This document shows positions 33,504 to 42,016 of a stretch of 64,000 bases of DNA, one piece after another. The position numbers were made by a program, and so were the translations under genes. The DNA is from Mycobacterium sp. PO1. GTDB taxonomy: Bacteria > Actinomycetota > Actinomycetes > Mycobacteriales > Mycobacteriaceae. The stretch covers positions 105,109 to 169,108 of the forward strand of contig NZ_BLTG01000019.1 in NCBI RefSeq assembly GCF_017312405.1. Direction: 5' to 3'. Numbering within the stretch: the first letter of the stretch is position 1; the number at the start of each line of letters is the position of its first letter. Below the pieces are notes generated by a model. The model did not search any database and was not told where the DNA came from. It saw only the letters and a program-made list of their open reading frames with translations.

Positions 33504-33974
33504 ATGACTGTCAGACGCGGTGCGAGGCGATGGACGCTCCTCTTCGCTGCTCTGGTGGTGAGCGCCGGCCTCGGATCAGGCACAGCCGTCGCTGCTGAAC
33601 TCGGTGACTATCGCTGGGAACATCGCCCGCTGTTGCTGTTCGCGCCGGCGAACAGCGATCCACGCCTGGTGGAAACGCTGAGCCGAATCGACGCCAATCG
33701 CTGCGACGTGCTGGATCGCGACATGGTGGTCGGCGTCGTGGTCGGCGAGGGCACCAGCACGCTCGACGGTCAGGTGATCGACACCCAGCAGACGCAACAG
33801 CTGATGGGCCGATACGGCGTCGGCGATACCGACTTCACCGTGGTGTTGATAGGCAAGGACGGCGGCGAGAAGTGGCGCGTCAACGACGTGCCCAGTCTCC
33901 GAACAGTTTTCGCCGTGATCGACGGGATGCCCATGCGCAACCGTGAGATGGCCGCGGATCCCGGCCGATGCTGA
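33504..33974 (+). CDS. Exported DUF4174 protein
   Basis: A 156-aa protein with a Sec signal peptide (cleavage near AVAAE, about residue 32) followed by a thioredoxin-fold-like DUF4174 domain: YRWEHRPLLLFAPANSDPR at its start and VVLIGKDGGEKWR and IDGMPMRNREM at its end. Function is unknown. A TAGAGT box (33487-33492) lies 11 nt before the ATG. Confidence 0.82.
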   Translation: MTVRRGARRWTLLFAALVVSAGLGSGTAVAAELGDYRWEHRPLLLFAPANSDPRLVETLSRIDANRCDVLDRDMVVGVVVGEGTSTLDGQVIDTQQTQQLMGRYGVGDTDFTVVLIGKDGGEKWRVNDVPSLRTVFAVIDGMPMRNREMAADPGRC

Positions 33975-34126
33975 CTCCGGCAACAGGTCGGCGACGTGGC
34001 GACACCGTCGACCGGGGCCGGCGCTCACCACACTGTCACCCTGAGAGCAGCGCGGCGCACATATATCCATGCCGGAACGCTCAGAGCGACATTGCGTCTA
34101 CCCGGAGGCCCGGTCGGCTGGTCGGC

Positions 34127-34735
34127 ATGCTCATCTGGGTTGCACTCGTGGTCGCATCGTGCGGCAAGGCGGGGCCTTCGCCCGCCGATGACACGACGGA
34201 GACGACGGCGACAGCCGGCGCGTCCGGGCGAGCCGTGGCGCTCGTCGACCTCGAGAATGCCCGCGAGGTGGCGGCCTGGACCACGGTGAACGACCCGGTC
34301 ATGGGCGGCATGTCGACGTCGAGCATTGCGTTCGGCAACGGTGGCCTGATGTTCTCCGGGGTCATCTCGCTGGAGAACAACGGCGGATTCGCTTCGGCCC
34401 GCAGCCCGCAGAACCCGGACATCGGGCGGCGAGCCGCAGGCGCGAAGGCACTTCGCGTTCATGCTGAGGGCGACGGCCACATGTACATGGTGAAGGTGGG
34501 CATCGCGGGGCAGCCATGGTCCTACATCCAACGCTTCCCCACCGAGGCGGGCGTCCCACGGATCTACGACCTTCCCCTCGACGAATTCGAGCCGGTGGGC
34601 AAGCGGCTCAAGCCGGCCCCCGACGCGCCCCCGACGATGGATCCGTCAACCATCGACCAGTTGGCTGTCTACATTCTCGACAAACAGCAGGGACAGTTCG
34701 ACATCACCGTCACCGCGATCGACGCCACCACCTGA
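34127..34735 (+). CDS. CIA30-domain lipoprotein
   Basis: A protein of about 202 aa. A short hydrophobic stretch ending VVASC (lipobox-like) precedes a CIA30/carbohydrate-binding-type jelly roll with WTTVNDPVMGGMSTSS, ISLENNGGFASARS, and ending QLAVYILDKQQGQFDITVTAI. CIA30 proteins are assembly factors of complex I in eukaryotes; bacterial roles are unclear. The start is uncertain: ATG 34127 leaves a signal without basic residues, while the in-frame upstream sequence (STRRPGRLVG) would supply them from a non-ATG start. Confidence 0.75.
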   Translation: MLIWVALVVASCGKAGPSPADDTTETTATAGASGRAVALVDLENAREVAAWTTVNDPVMGGMSTSSIAFGNGGLMFSGVISLENNGGFASARSPQNPDIGRRAAGAKALRVHAEGDGHMYMVKVGIAGQPWSYIQRFPTEAGVPRIYDLPLDEFEPVGKRLKPAPDAPPTMDPSTIDQLAVYILDKQQGQFDITVTAIDATT

Positions 34736-34939
34736 CGACGCCGCGCGATCGACGCACGCGTGATCGGCCTCTCGTCCGCTCGCCAGGTCACTGAGGGGTT
34801 TCGGCTGGGCCGGCGCATCGCTGTCCGATTCGACAGCGCGGAAGTCGCGAAAGTCGTTGGGGTCGAGCGCCGAAATCCGCACGGTGTACCAACCCAGGGA
34901 CGGGGCAGCACCGCCGAAACCCGGGTGCCGGTCGGTGCC

Positions 34940-35557
34940 TCAGATCGATGGATTGATCAGCGCGATGCTGCTGCGGACGGCCTCCTCGGTGACCTCGGCC
35001 AAGGGTCGGTCGCGTTCGACGGTGTGTGCCGTCAGTTCCCGGAGGCCACCGATCAGGAGCACCGCGCGTGCCTGGGGGATCCGGCTGATGCCCGCGGCTT
35101 TCAATTCATCGGTGTCGCTGAGTGTTTGGACCAGTTGAACGAAACGGTCCATGGCCTCACGCTGCAGAGAACGTGCCGCGGGACCGAGCGCGGGGACATC
35201 GCGGATCCAGCTGAGGGTCACATGGCGGCGACGCTCGGACCAGTCGAACCACGTCTCGACCGCTTGCCGGACCTGGGTCTGCCATGGCGCGGAGGGGTCG
35301 ACCGCGGCGGCAACGGCCGCGAGGTTGGCGTCATTGGTCTCGGACAACAGCGCGAGGAGGCAGGCCTCGCGGTCTTCGAACTCCGCGTAGAACTTCGACT
35401 TCGATGTCCGCGCACGCCGCACCACGTCAGCCACCATCGTGCTGCCGTACCCCACCTCGGCGATGGATTCCGCCATCGCGTCGAGGAGGCGGCGTCGGTA
35501 TACGCCAGCAACATCTCCGTCCGGTCGCGCGCGTGCGCGCTCGTCCACTGCGTTCAA
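34940..35557 (-). CDS. TetR-family regulator of oxidative cluster B
   Basis: A 205-aa TetR regulator. The N-terminal helix-turn-helix is in AMAESIAEVGYGSTMVADVV and ARTSKSKFYAEFEDRE; the C-terminus is helical with a WFDWSERRRHVTLSWI segment. The TTG at 35557 with AAGGGA upstream is preferred; GTG 35548 is an alternative. It is divergent from a P450 gene, with two GTACAC...GTGTAC palindromes in between. Confidence 0.9.
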   Translation of the reverse strand: MNAVDERARARPDGDVAGVYRRRLLDAMAESIAEVGYGSTMVADVVRRARTSKSKFYAEFEDREACLLALLSETNDANLAAVAAAVDPSAPWQTQVRQAVETWFDWSERRRHVTLSWIRDVPALGPAARSLQREAMDRFVQLVQTLSDTDELKAAGISRIPQARAVLLIGGLRELTAHTVERDRPLAEVTEEAVRSSIALINPSI

Positions 35558-35658
35558 CCCGCGTCCCTTCTGCCAGGTCGATGGTAGGCCCGGCAGCGCG
35601 GGCGATGGTGGGGCGAGCCCGCGATACCCGGTTCGCCGATCCATCACGGCGCTGTGTG

Positions 35659-35672
35659 GTACACCGGTGTAC
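35659..35672. promoter_or_regulatory. TetR operator 1, GTACACCGGTGTAC
   Basis: Exact 14-bp palindrome in the tetR-P450 divergent region. A second copy sits 22 bp (two helical turns) away, compatible with two dimers bound to the same DNA face. Confidence 0.78.
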
Positions 35673-35680
35673 TAAGGCTA

Positions 35681-35694
35681 GTACACTCGTGTAC
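35681..35694. promoter_or_regulatory. TetR operator 2, GTACACTCGTGTAC
   Basis: Arms GTACAC and GTGTAC around TC. It lies 14 bp before the P450 start and contains TACACT, a possible -10 box at 35682-35687, so binding would silence the P450 promoter. Confidence 0.78.
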
Positions 35695-35707
35695 CGAAGG
35701 AGGCTTC

Positions 35708-37036
35708 ATGGCTCACGCGACACTCGACCCCGTCCGGCTGCCACCCGGTCCGACGGCTCCGCGCATCGTCCAGGGCGCGGCCATGCTGCTCAACCGACCA
35801 CGTGCGCTCGAGTTCGCCCGCCGGCGCCACGGCTCGGCATTCACCGCCTCGCTGCCGCTCTTCGGAGACAGCGTGGTCCTCAGCGATCCCGACCTGATCA
35901 AGGAACTGTTCACCGCAGGAGACCTGGTCGAGACGATCACCAACCTCGGCGACGTCATCGGCCCGGGTTCCACGTTCAGCCTCAACGGTGAGCCGCATCT
36001 GGCCCGGCGCAAGCTGCTCATGCCACCCCTGCACGGCAAGCGGATGCAGGTCTACGAGCAGATCATCGAGGAGGAAGTGGCCCGCGAGCTGTCGACGTGG
36101 CCGGTGGGGACGCCCTTCGCCACGTTGCCGTCGATGATGCGCATCACCCTCAACGCGATCCTGCGCGCGGTGTTCGGCGCCGAAGGGCCGGAGCTGGCGG
36201 CCATGCGGGAGCTCCTCCCGCCGGCGGTCCTGCTCGCCTCCCGGCTCACGGTGCTGCCCCCTGCCTTGCGTCGCGACCTCGGGCGGTGGAGCCCGTGGGG
36301 CCGACTGGAACGGATGCGCCGAGAATGCGACGAGCTCATCGGCACCCTCATCCACCGCGCCAGATCGGCTCCGGATCTCGACGCACGCACCGACGTGCTG
36401 GCCATGTTGGTCGCCGCCCGAGACGACAGCGGCCAACCGATCCCCGACGACTACATCATCGACGAGCTGCAGACACTGCTGGCCGCCGGCCACGAAACCA
36501 CGGCCACCACGCTGGCGTGGGCTGTCGAGCGGCTCCGCCGCCACCCCGACGTCCTGTCCCGGCTGGTCGAGGACGTCGACGCAGGGGGCTCGGAGTTGCT
36601 GCAGGCCACGGTGTGGGAGGTGCAACGCAGTCGACCGGTGATTCCCGGCGTCCTGCGGGTGACGAAGGGCCGCACCCGGTTGGGCGAATGGGTCCTGCCC
36701 GCGGGGCACACCGTCATCGCCAGCATCGCGCTGTCGCACAGTTCCGCGGCGAACTACACCGACCCGTCCCGCTTCGATCCGGCCCGCTTCGTGGAGACCA
36801 AACCCGACACCAGCTCATGGATTCCGTACGGGGGCGGGGTACGTCGATGTGTGGGCGCGGCGTTCGCCAACACCGAAATGCTCATCACCCTGCGCGAGAT
36901 TCTGCGCACCTACACACTCGAACCCGCGTCGGAGCCGGATGAGCGCCCCCGCTCCCGAGGCATCGCCAATGCCCCGGCTGCGGGAGCCGTGGCCGTCGTG
37001 CACCCGCGGAACCTCGCACAGCCCAGCGGCTCCTGA
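35708..37036 (+). CDS. Cytochrome P450 (cluster B)
   Basis: A 442-aa P450. I-helix LLAAGHETTATTLAWA, ExxR-region WEVQRSRPV, and haem loop IPYGGGVRRCVGAAFANTEM are clear; this haem loop resembles the CYP135/CYP138 type of mycobacteria. It differs strongly from the P450 of cluster A, so the two were recruited separately. AAGGAGG lies just before the ATG. It heads the cluster and is directly behind the TetR operators. In the ExxR region the arginine follows Glu as E-V-Q-R. Confidence 0.93.
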   Translation: MAHATLDPVRLPPGPTAPRIVQGAAMLLNRPRALEFARRRHGSAFTASLPLFGDSVVLSDPDLIKELFTAGDLVETITNLGDVIGPGSTFSLNGEPHLARRKLLMPPLHGKRMQVYEQIIEEEVARELSTWPVGTPFATLPSMMRITLNAILRAVFGAEGPELAAMRELLPPAVLLASRLTVLPPALRRDLGRWSPWGRLERMRRECDELIGTLIHRARSAPDLDARTDVLAMLVAARDDSGQPIPDDYIIDELQTLLAAGHETTATTLAWAVERLRRHPDVLSRLVEDVDAGGSELLQATVWEVQRSRPVIPGVLRVTKGRTRLGEWVLPAGHTVIASIALSHSSAANYTDPSRFDPARFVETKPDTSSWIPYGGGVRRCVGAAFANTEMLITLREILRTYTLEPASEPDERPRSRGIANAPAAGAVAVVHPRNLAQPSGS

Positions 37037-37070
37037 CGATCCCGAACGACGGCACGCTGACCGGGACGAG

Positions 37071-38407
37071 GTGGTGGCTCAGGTGATACGGCCCTGGTTC
37101 GCCGAACTGGCACCAGCCACGCCCCGTGAGATTCCCGGCGACTCCGTGCTCCCCGATCGCGCTCGGATGCTCGCCGAGCTGCTCGGGCCGGGGCCGGCCG
37201 GCTGGGCCGTCGAGCTGGGCGCCACGATGACGGCCACCATCACCGCCGCCATCCCCGAGCTCGCGGTGGACGCGGTCGCCGACGAGGTCGCCAAGGGGTG
37301 CGAGGCTGTCGCCCTGGGAGCCCTGTCGGCGCTGGCGTTCGACGAACAGGTGCCTTTTGCGGCGATGCCGGAGGTCCTCGCAGGACCGACCGAAGTCGTC
37401 TCCCGCGGCATCGGTATCGAGCACATGCTGCGCAGCATCCACCTCGCGCACTCCACCGCCGTCGACGTCCTGCTCGACGCCGCCGAACGCGTGGTGCCCG
37501 AGCGGCAGCGCTTCACCGAGATGCGGCGGATCAACGAAGCCTTGTTCAGCATCGTCAACCTCCTGACCAAGAACATGGCCGACGAGTACGCCCGCGCGCA
37601 CGAGGCATGGCTGACGAGTTCCGTGCGCTGCGCGCGGAGATCGTCGAGGATCTGCTGCGCGGAACCGCCGTGCCGATGGACCGCGCGAACCGAATCCTGG
37701 GCTACGACCTGAGTCGCTGGCACCTGGCGGTCGTCGTCTGGACCGCCGCGACCAACCCCGCCGAGCCGATCTCACTGAGAACCGCGGCGACCCAGACGCT
37801 CTCCGCTGCAGGGTGCACGTCGACGCTCGTCCTCCCGGTGGGCGCACAGCGCGTGTGGGCCTGGGGTTCTCGAACGTCCACTCCGCCGGAACCGGTAGCA
37901 CCCTCGGCGGTGCCCCCGGCACCTGTTGCACCGCAGGCACCGCCTGCACCGGGCGTTCGCATCGCCGTCGGGATGGCGGGATCCGGTGTCGAGGGTTTCC
38001 GGCGCAGCCACCGGCAGGCCGCCGAGGCCGCGCGGGTGGGTGTCCTGTCGACGCGTGAGACATCGGCGTTCTGCTATCAGGACCTCGACATCGTGGCGAT
38101 GCTCAGCTCCGACCTGCCCGCTGCCCGCGAGTTCGTGGGCCGCGAACTGGGCGACTTGGCAGGCTGCACCGAAGCGGCGACCGCAGTGCGGCATACGCTC
38201 AAGCGCTACCTCGACTTCGACCGGAGTCTGGCCCGCACCGCGGCCGATCTCCACGTCGCGCGCAACACCGTGGCCTACCGTGTGCAACGCGCCGAACAAC
38301 TCCGGGGTCGGCCGTTGACCGTTCGCCGCCTGCACCTGCACGCGGCCCTGGTCCTCGCCGAGGAATTCGGTGACGTCATTCTTAGGCCGGACCCATCGTT
38401 GGACTGA
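37071..38407 (+). pseudogene. PucR/CdaR-type regulator, frameshifted
   Basis: Two frames form one regulator of about 445 codons. The first (GTG 37071 to about 37610) encodes a helical N-terminal domain ending ADEYARAHEAW; the second (from about 37607 to 38407) continues ADEFRALRAEIVEDLLRG, a GGDEF-like middle and the C-terminal PucR helix-turn-helix RTAADLHVARNTVAYRVQRA. Adding one base near TGG at 37608-37610 restores continuity, so a 1-bp deletion (or a sequencing error) has broken the gene. The first frame stops at 37712. PucR proteins activate catabolic operons, here presumably the genes downstream. Confidence 0.85.
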
Positions 38408-38518
38408 AGTCCATTCGGACGCCGCTATTTCTGGACCCTGGACCAGGCACCACGTGGTCGTGTCGCAGTTCACTCGGAAAGTGAGCCGGTCGACCGACCG
38501 GCAGAGGCGGAGAAGTCG

Positions 38519-39478
38519 ATGGTCGTCCATCTCGTCCGATACGAGCACAACGCGGGAGCCTCGTGGGGTGTCCTCACCGGCGACCGCATCTCGCCTCTGC
38601 GCGGCGAGTACCCGGCCACCGCCGACCTGATCGAACACGGCAGATCCGACTGGACGGCCGCGGCTGCCCAACCCGGTGACGTGAGAGCAGGCGACGTCGA
38701 GATGCTCTCCCCGGTCACCACGCCGTGCCGGGTGATGTGCCAGGGCGCCAACTACCGTCAGCACGCCATCGAGTCCGGGATGGACCCCGACAACCGCGAC
38801 TTCAACCTGTTCTTCGACAAGACCGACGCCGCCGTCACCGGGCCCTGCGCCCCGGTCACCCGCCCGGCGCACGTCACCCTGCTCGACTACGAGATCGAGC
38901 TGGCGCTGGTCCTGCGAGCCACGGTCGACGCACCGACCACGGTCACCCGGGAGAACCTGCACGAGTACGTCTTCGGCGTCACCATCGCCAACGACCTGTC
39001 TGCCCGCGACGTCCAGCTGCCCCAGGGACAGTTCCTCAAAGGCAAGAGCTACCGCGGGTTCTGCCCGCTAGGGCCAGTGCTCGCCGTCCTCGAGCCCGAG
39101 GACTTCGGCCTGCTGGACGACCTCGAGCTGCGCCTGGAGGTCAACGGGTCACTGCGCCAGAGCGACAACACCGCCAACCTGCTCTACAAGCCGGCCGAGA
39201 CGCTCACCGAACTGAGTGAGTTCTGCAACTCCAGCCCCGGCGACGTACTGCTGACCGGCACCCCGCACGGCATCGTCGCGGGCTCACCGCCCCCCCTCAT
39301 CCGCCGGCTCGCCACCGCGCTGCTTCCCGAGGACAAATTGTGGGCGGCGTTCGTCAAGATCAACCAGCGCAAGCCTTACCTGAAGCCCGGTGACCTCGTC
39401 ACCGGCTCCATCCGCAACACCGCCGGGACCCTCGACCTGGGCACCCAGCGAAACCCCATCGTCGCCCCCACCCGCTGA
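38519..39478 (+). CDS. Fumarylacetoacetate hydrolase-family protein (cluster B)
   Basis: A 319-aa FAH-superfamily enzyme similar to the one at 25905-26843: LLDYEIELALVL, NDLSARDVQLPQGQF, KSYRGFCPLGP and GDVLLTGTPHG supply the metal-binding core. It likely hydrolyses or decarboxylates the product of ring cleavage. GGCGGAGAAG precedes the ATG. It starts a tight series with VOC, FAD hydroxylase and the thiamine-diphosphate enzyme. Confidence 0.92.
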   Translation: MVVHLVRYEHNAGASWGVLTGDRISPLRGEYPATADLIEHGRSDWTAAAAQPGDVRAGDVEMLSPVTTPCRVMCQGANYRQHAIESGMDPDNRDFNLFFDKTDAAVTGPCAPVTRPAHVTLLDYEIELALVLRATVDAPTTVTRENLHEYVFGVTIANDLSARDVQLPQGQFLKGKSYRGFCPLGPVLAVLEPEDFGLLDDLELRLEVNGSLRQSDNTANLLYKPAETLTELSEFCNSSPGDVLLTGTPHGIVAGSPPPLIRRLATALLPEDKLWAAFVKINQRKPYLKPGDLVTGSIRNTAGTLDLGTQRNPIVAPTR

Positions 39479-39494
39479 GAGGAGAAGGCGAATC

Positions 39495-40184
39495 GTGAGC
39501 GCCACACCGAGCCCGCTGCAACCGTCCGACCCGGACCGTCCCGACACCGAGGACTCCGCTCCGGATCTCGGTCAACTCCCCGACCGGCTGGTACCCGACT
39601 TCATCGCCCACTGGGTCGTCAAGACCGCACGCAGCGCCGGGATGATCGACTGGTACGGCCACGTTTTCGGCGCCCGTGTCGTGCACGAAGACGACCAGAT
39701 CGCCTTCCTGACGTGGGATCACGAGAGCCACCGGCTGGCGTTGGTGAAGCTCCCGCCGCCAGTACGACTCGCGTTCCCGCTGTCGCGCTGGCGCCGCAAG
39801 ACCTATGGCATCGACCATCTCGCGTTCACATTCACCTCGGTGGAGAAGTTGCTGCTGACCTACGAACGGCTCAAGAAGGTCGGGATCAGCCCGGTCTGGT
39901 CCATCAACCACGGACCCACGACGAGCCTCTACTACGAAGACCCCGAGGGTATCCGGCTGGAGTTCCAGACGGAGAACTTCCCCACCGCTCAGGGGACCGC
40001 CGAGTACTTCACCAGTCCCGACTTCGCCGAGAACCCCATCGGTACCGACATCGACCCGGACTATCTGCTCGAGCAGCTCCGCGCGGGAGTGGAACAAGAG
40101 CAGCTACTCAAGCGTGGTGCCGGCACCCGGCCCGGCACCACGCCGCGCTCCAACAAGCGTGCCATCACGTGGAAGACGCTGTGA
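39495..40184 (+). CDS. VOC-family extradiol dioxygenase-like protein, single module (cluster B)
   Basis: A 229-aa glyoxalase/extradiol-fold protein. Candidate metal ligands: His in FIAHWVVKT, His in GIDHLAFTF and Glu in GIRLEFQTE; YYEDPEGIRLEF matches the end of the extradiol fingerprint. It is shorter than the two-module protein of cluster A, with one metal module and an unrelated polar C-terminus. GAGGAGAAGG precedes the GTG start. It lies 16 bp after the FAH gene. Confidence 0.87.
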   Translation: MSATPSPLQPSDPDRPDTEDSAPDLGQLPDRLVPDFIAHWVVKTARSAGMIDWYGHVFGARVVHEDDQIAFLTWDHESHRLALVKLPPPVRLAFPLSRWRRKTYGIDHLAFTFTSVEKLLLTYERLKKVGISPVWSINHGPTTSLYYEDPEGIRLEFQTENFPTAQGTAEYFTSPDFAENPIGTDIDPDYLLEQLRAGVEQEQLLKRGAGTRPGTTPRSNKRAITWKTL

Positions 40185-40191
40185 GACACAA

Positions 40192-42012
40192 ATGTTAGAT
40201 ACCGACACCGAATCGGTGGTCATTGTCGGCGCCGGCGCCGCGGGATGCACCATCGCGCTGCTGCTGGCCCGCTACGGCATCGCCACCACCGTGATCGAAG
40301 AACGGCGGGACACCCGCCTGCATCCGGCTGCGCACGTCATCAACGCCCGCACGCTGGAGATCTGGAATCAGGCTTCCCCCGCCCTGGGGCGGGCGCTGGA
40401 AGCCATCACGCCGCCGATCGACACCGTCAACATCATCCGCTGGTGCACCGATGTGCGTTCCGATCCGATCGGTGAGATCGACCTGCTCTCCCAACCGGAC
40501 CGGCTCGCGGAGGTTCGCGCGCACAGCGCTCACCTGATCTCCCACATCGGTCAGCATCTGCTGATGCCCGAGATGTGGCGGGCTCTCGACGATGAACCGC
40601 TGGTGGAACTGCGGCGCGGCTGGCGTGCCGAACTCGGTGGTGAGCGGTTGACCCTGCGGTCGGCGGACACCGATCCGGTTGTCGTCGAGCCGAGGTTCGT
40701 CATCGCCGCAGACGGCGCGAACAGCGGTTTGCGCGACGCCGCCGGGATCGCCATGACCGGGCCGGTCCTGGCCAACATGGGCAGCGTGTTCTTCCATGCG
40801 CCGCAGCTCTACCCGAGCGGCGCCAGCCGTCCACTGCTCAGCTGGATCTACCACCCGCGATTCAGTGGCGTGATGATCGCCCATGCCGACGACGACTACG
40901 TGTTGATGACACCGTATCTGCATGCCGCCCAGTCGATCGCGTCGGACAGTCGGGGGTACTGGAATCGCGTTCTCCCCGAGGTGATCGGGTCCACCGACTA
41001 CCGGATCCGGTCGACCGGAACATGGACGATGACCAAGCAGATCGCCGATCGGTTCCGGCGCGACACGCTCCTGCTCATCGGAGACGCGGCTCACCGCTTC
41101 CCCCACACCGGTGGCTTCGGACTCAACAGCGGTGTGCAGGATGCGCACAATCTCGCCTGGAAGCTCGCCGCCATCCTGCGCGACGGCGCGTCGGAGTCCC
41201 TGCTGGACACCTACGAGACCGAGCGACGTCCCGTCGTCGCGCGGTTCGCCGAGCAGAGCACCGGCAACCACTTCAAACTCGACGACGTCACCGCGCCGCT
41301 GGGCATCACGAACCGCTCGCTGCACACAGCCACCGAGATCATCGGCAAGCTCCCGGTGAACTGGCTGCCCGATTCGGTGATCGCACGTGTTACCGATGCA
41401 CTGACCGGCGCGCAGATGTCGCGGACACGACGACTGCTCCGTCAGAATGCGCGCAGCAGTCGGCTGCGCGAACGGATGTCGGCCGCCATCCCGGGGCAAG
41501 AGGAACACTTCGTGGCCAGCGGCCTGGAGTTCGGCTACGCCTACGCCGGTCCGCTCATCGACACCGCCGAGGGGCGTTGTCCCGACGGGGACGTCGCCCT
41601 GTACCACCCCACCACCCAACCCGGTGCGCGCCTCCCGCACGCGATCGTCCGTGATCAGGAAGGCAGGGAGGTGTCGACCCATGACGTCATCGCGCGCAGA
41701 GGACTGACGGTGTTCACCGCCGATGCGAGCAGCTGGACCGATGCCCTCAACAGCACATCGGTATCGGTGCCGCTCACCGTGGTGGCTCTGACGTCCGCCG
41801 GCGGCGAAGGTCGTTCCCCGGTCGAACTGTTCGAGGTCGGCGACCGGGGCGCGGTGGTGGTACGACCCGACGGTCACGTCGTATGGCGTAGCCGCATCGG
41901 CCCGTCGGAGGTGGACCGACTTCGGACGTTTCTCGTGCGTCGCTGGGAGTCGGTGTATCCGGACATCCCCGCCGACGTGAATCTGTACTCCGTGAAGGCC
42001 GAAGGACGGTAA
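40192..42012 (+). CDS. FAD-dependent aromatic hydroxylase (cluster B)
   Basis: A 606-aa flavin monooxygenase of the phenol 2-hydroxylase/TfdB group. FAD motifs: VVIVGAGAAGCTIALLLARY, FVIAADGANSGLRDAAG and LLIGDAAHRFPHTGGFG followed by VQDAHNLAWKLAA. A C-terminal thioredoxin-like domain (about 480-606) with VVRPDGHVVWR is present, as in longer members. The ATG at 40192 is 7 bp after the VOC stop. It should hydroxylate a phenolic ring before cleavage. Confidence 0.92.
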   Translation: MLDTDTESVVIVGAGAAGCTIALLLARYGIATTVIEERRDTRLHPAAHVINARTLEIWNQASPALGRALEAITPPIDTVNIIRWCTDVRSDPIGEIDLLSQPDRLAEVRAHSAHLISHIGQHLLMPEMWRALDDEPLVELRRGWRAELGGERLTLRSADTDPVVVEPRFVIAADGANSGLRDAAGIAMTGPVLANMGSVFFHAPQLYPSGASRPLLSWIYHPRFSGVMIAHADDDYVLMTPYLHAAQSIASDSRGYWNRVLPEVIGSTDYRIRSTGTWTMTKQIADRFRRDTLLLIGDAAHRFPHTGGFGLNSGVQDAHNLAWKLAAILRDGASESLLDTYETERRPVVARFAEQSTGNHFKLDDVTAPLGITNRSLHTATEIIGKLPVNWLPDSVIARVTDALTGAQMSRTRRLLRQNARSSRLRERMSAAIPGQEEHFVASGLEFGYAYAGPLIDTAEGRCPDGDVALYHPTTQPGARLPHAIVRDQEGREVSTHDVIARRGLTVFTADASSWTDALNSTSVSVPLTVVALTSAGGEGRSPVELFEVGDRGAVVVRPDGHVVWRSRIGPSEVDRLRTFLVRRWESVYPDIPADVNLYSVKAEGR

Positions 42013-42016
42013 CGTC

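Noticed and set aside
34646..34939. Possible small gene on the minus strand with WYTVRISALDPNDFRDF
   Set aside because: The stretch looks protein-like but has no clear start, overlaps the CIA30 gene and resembles no family I can name. It could be a relic; evidence is too thin.
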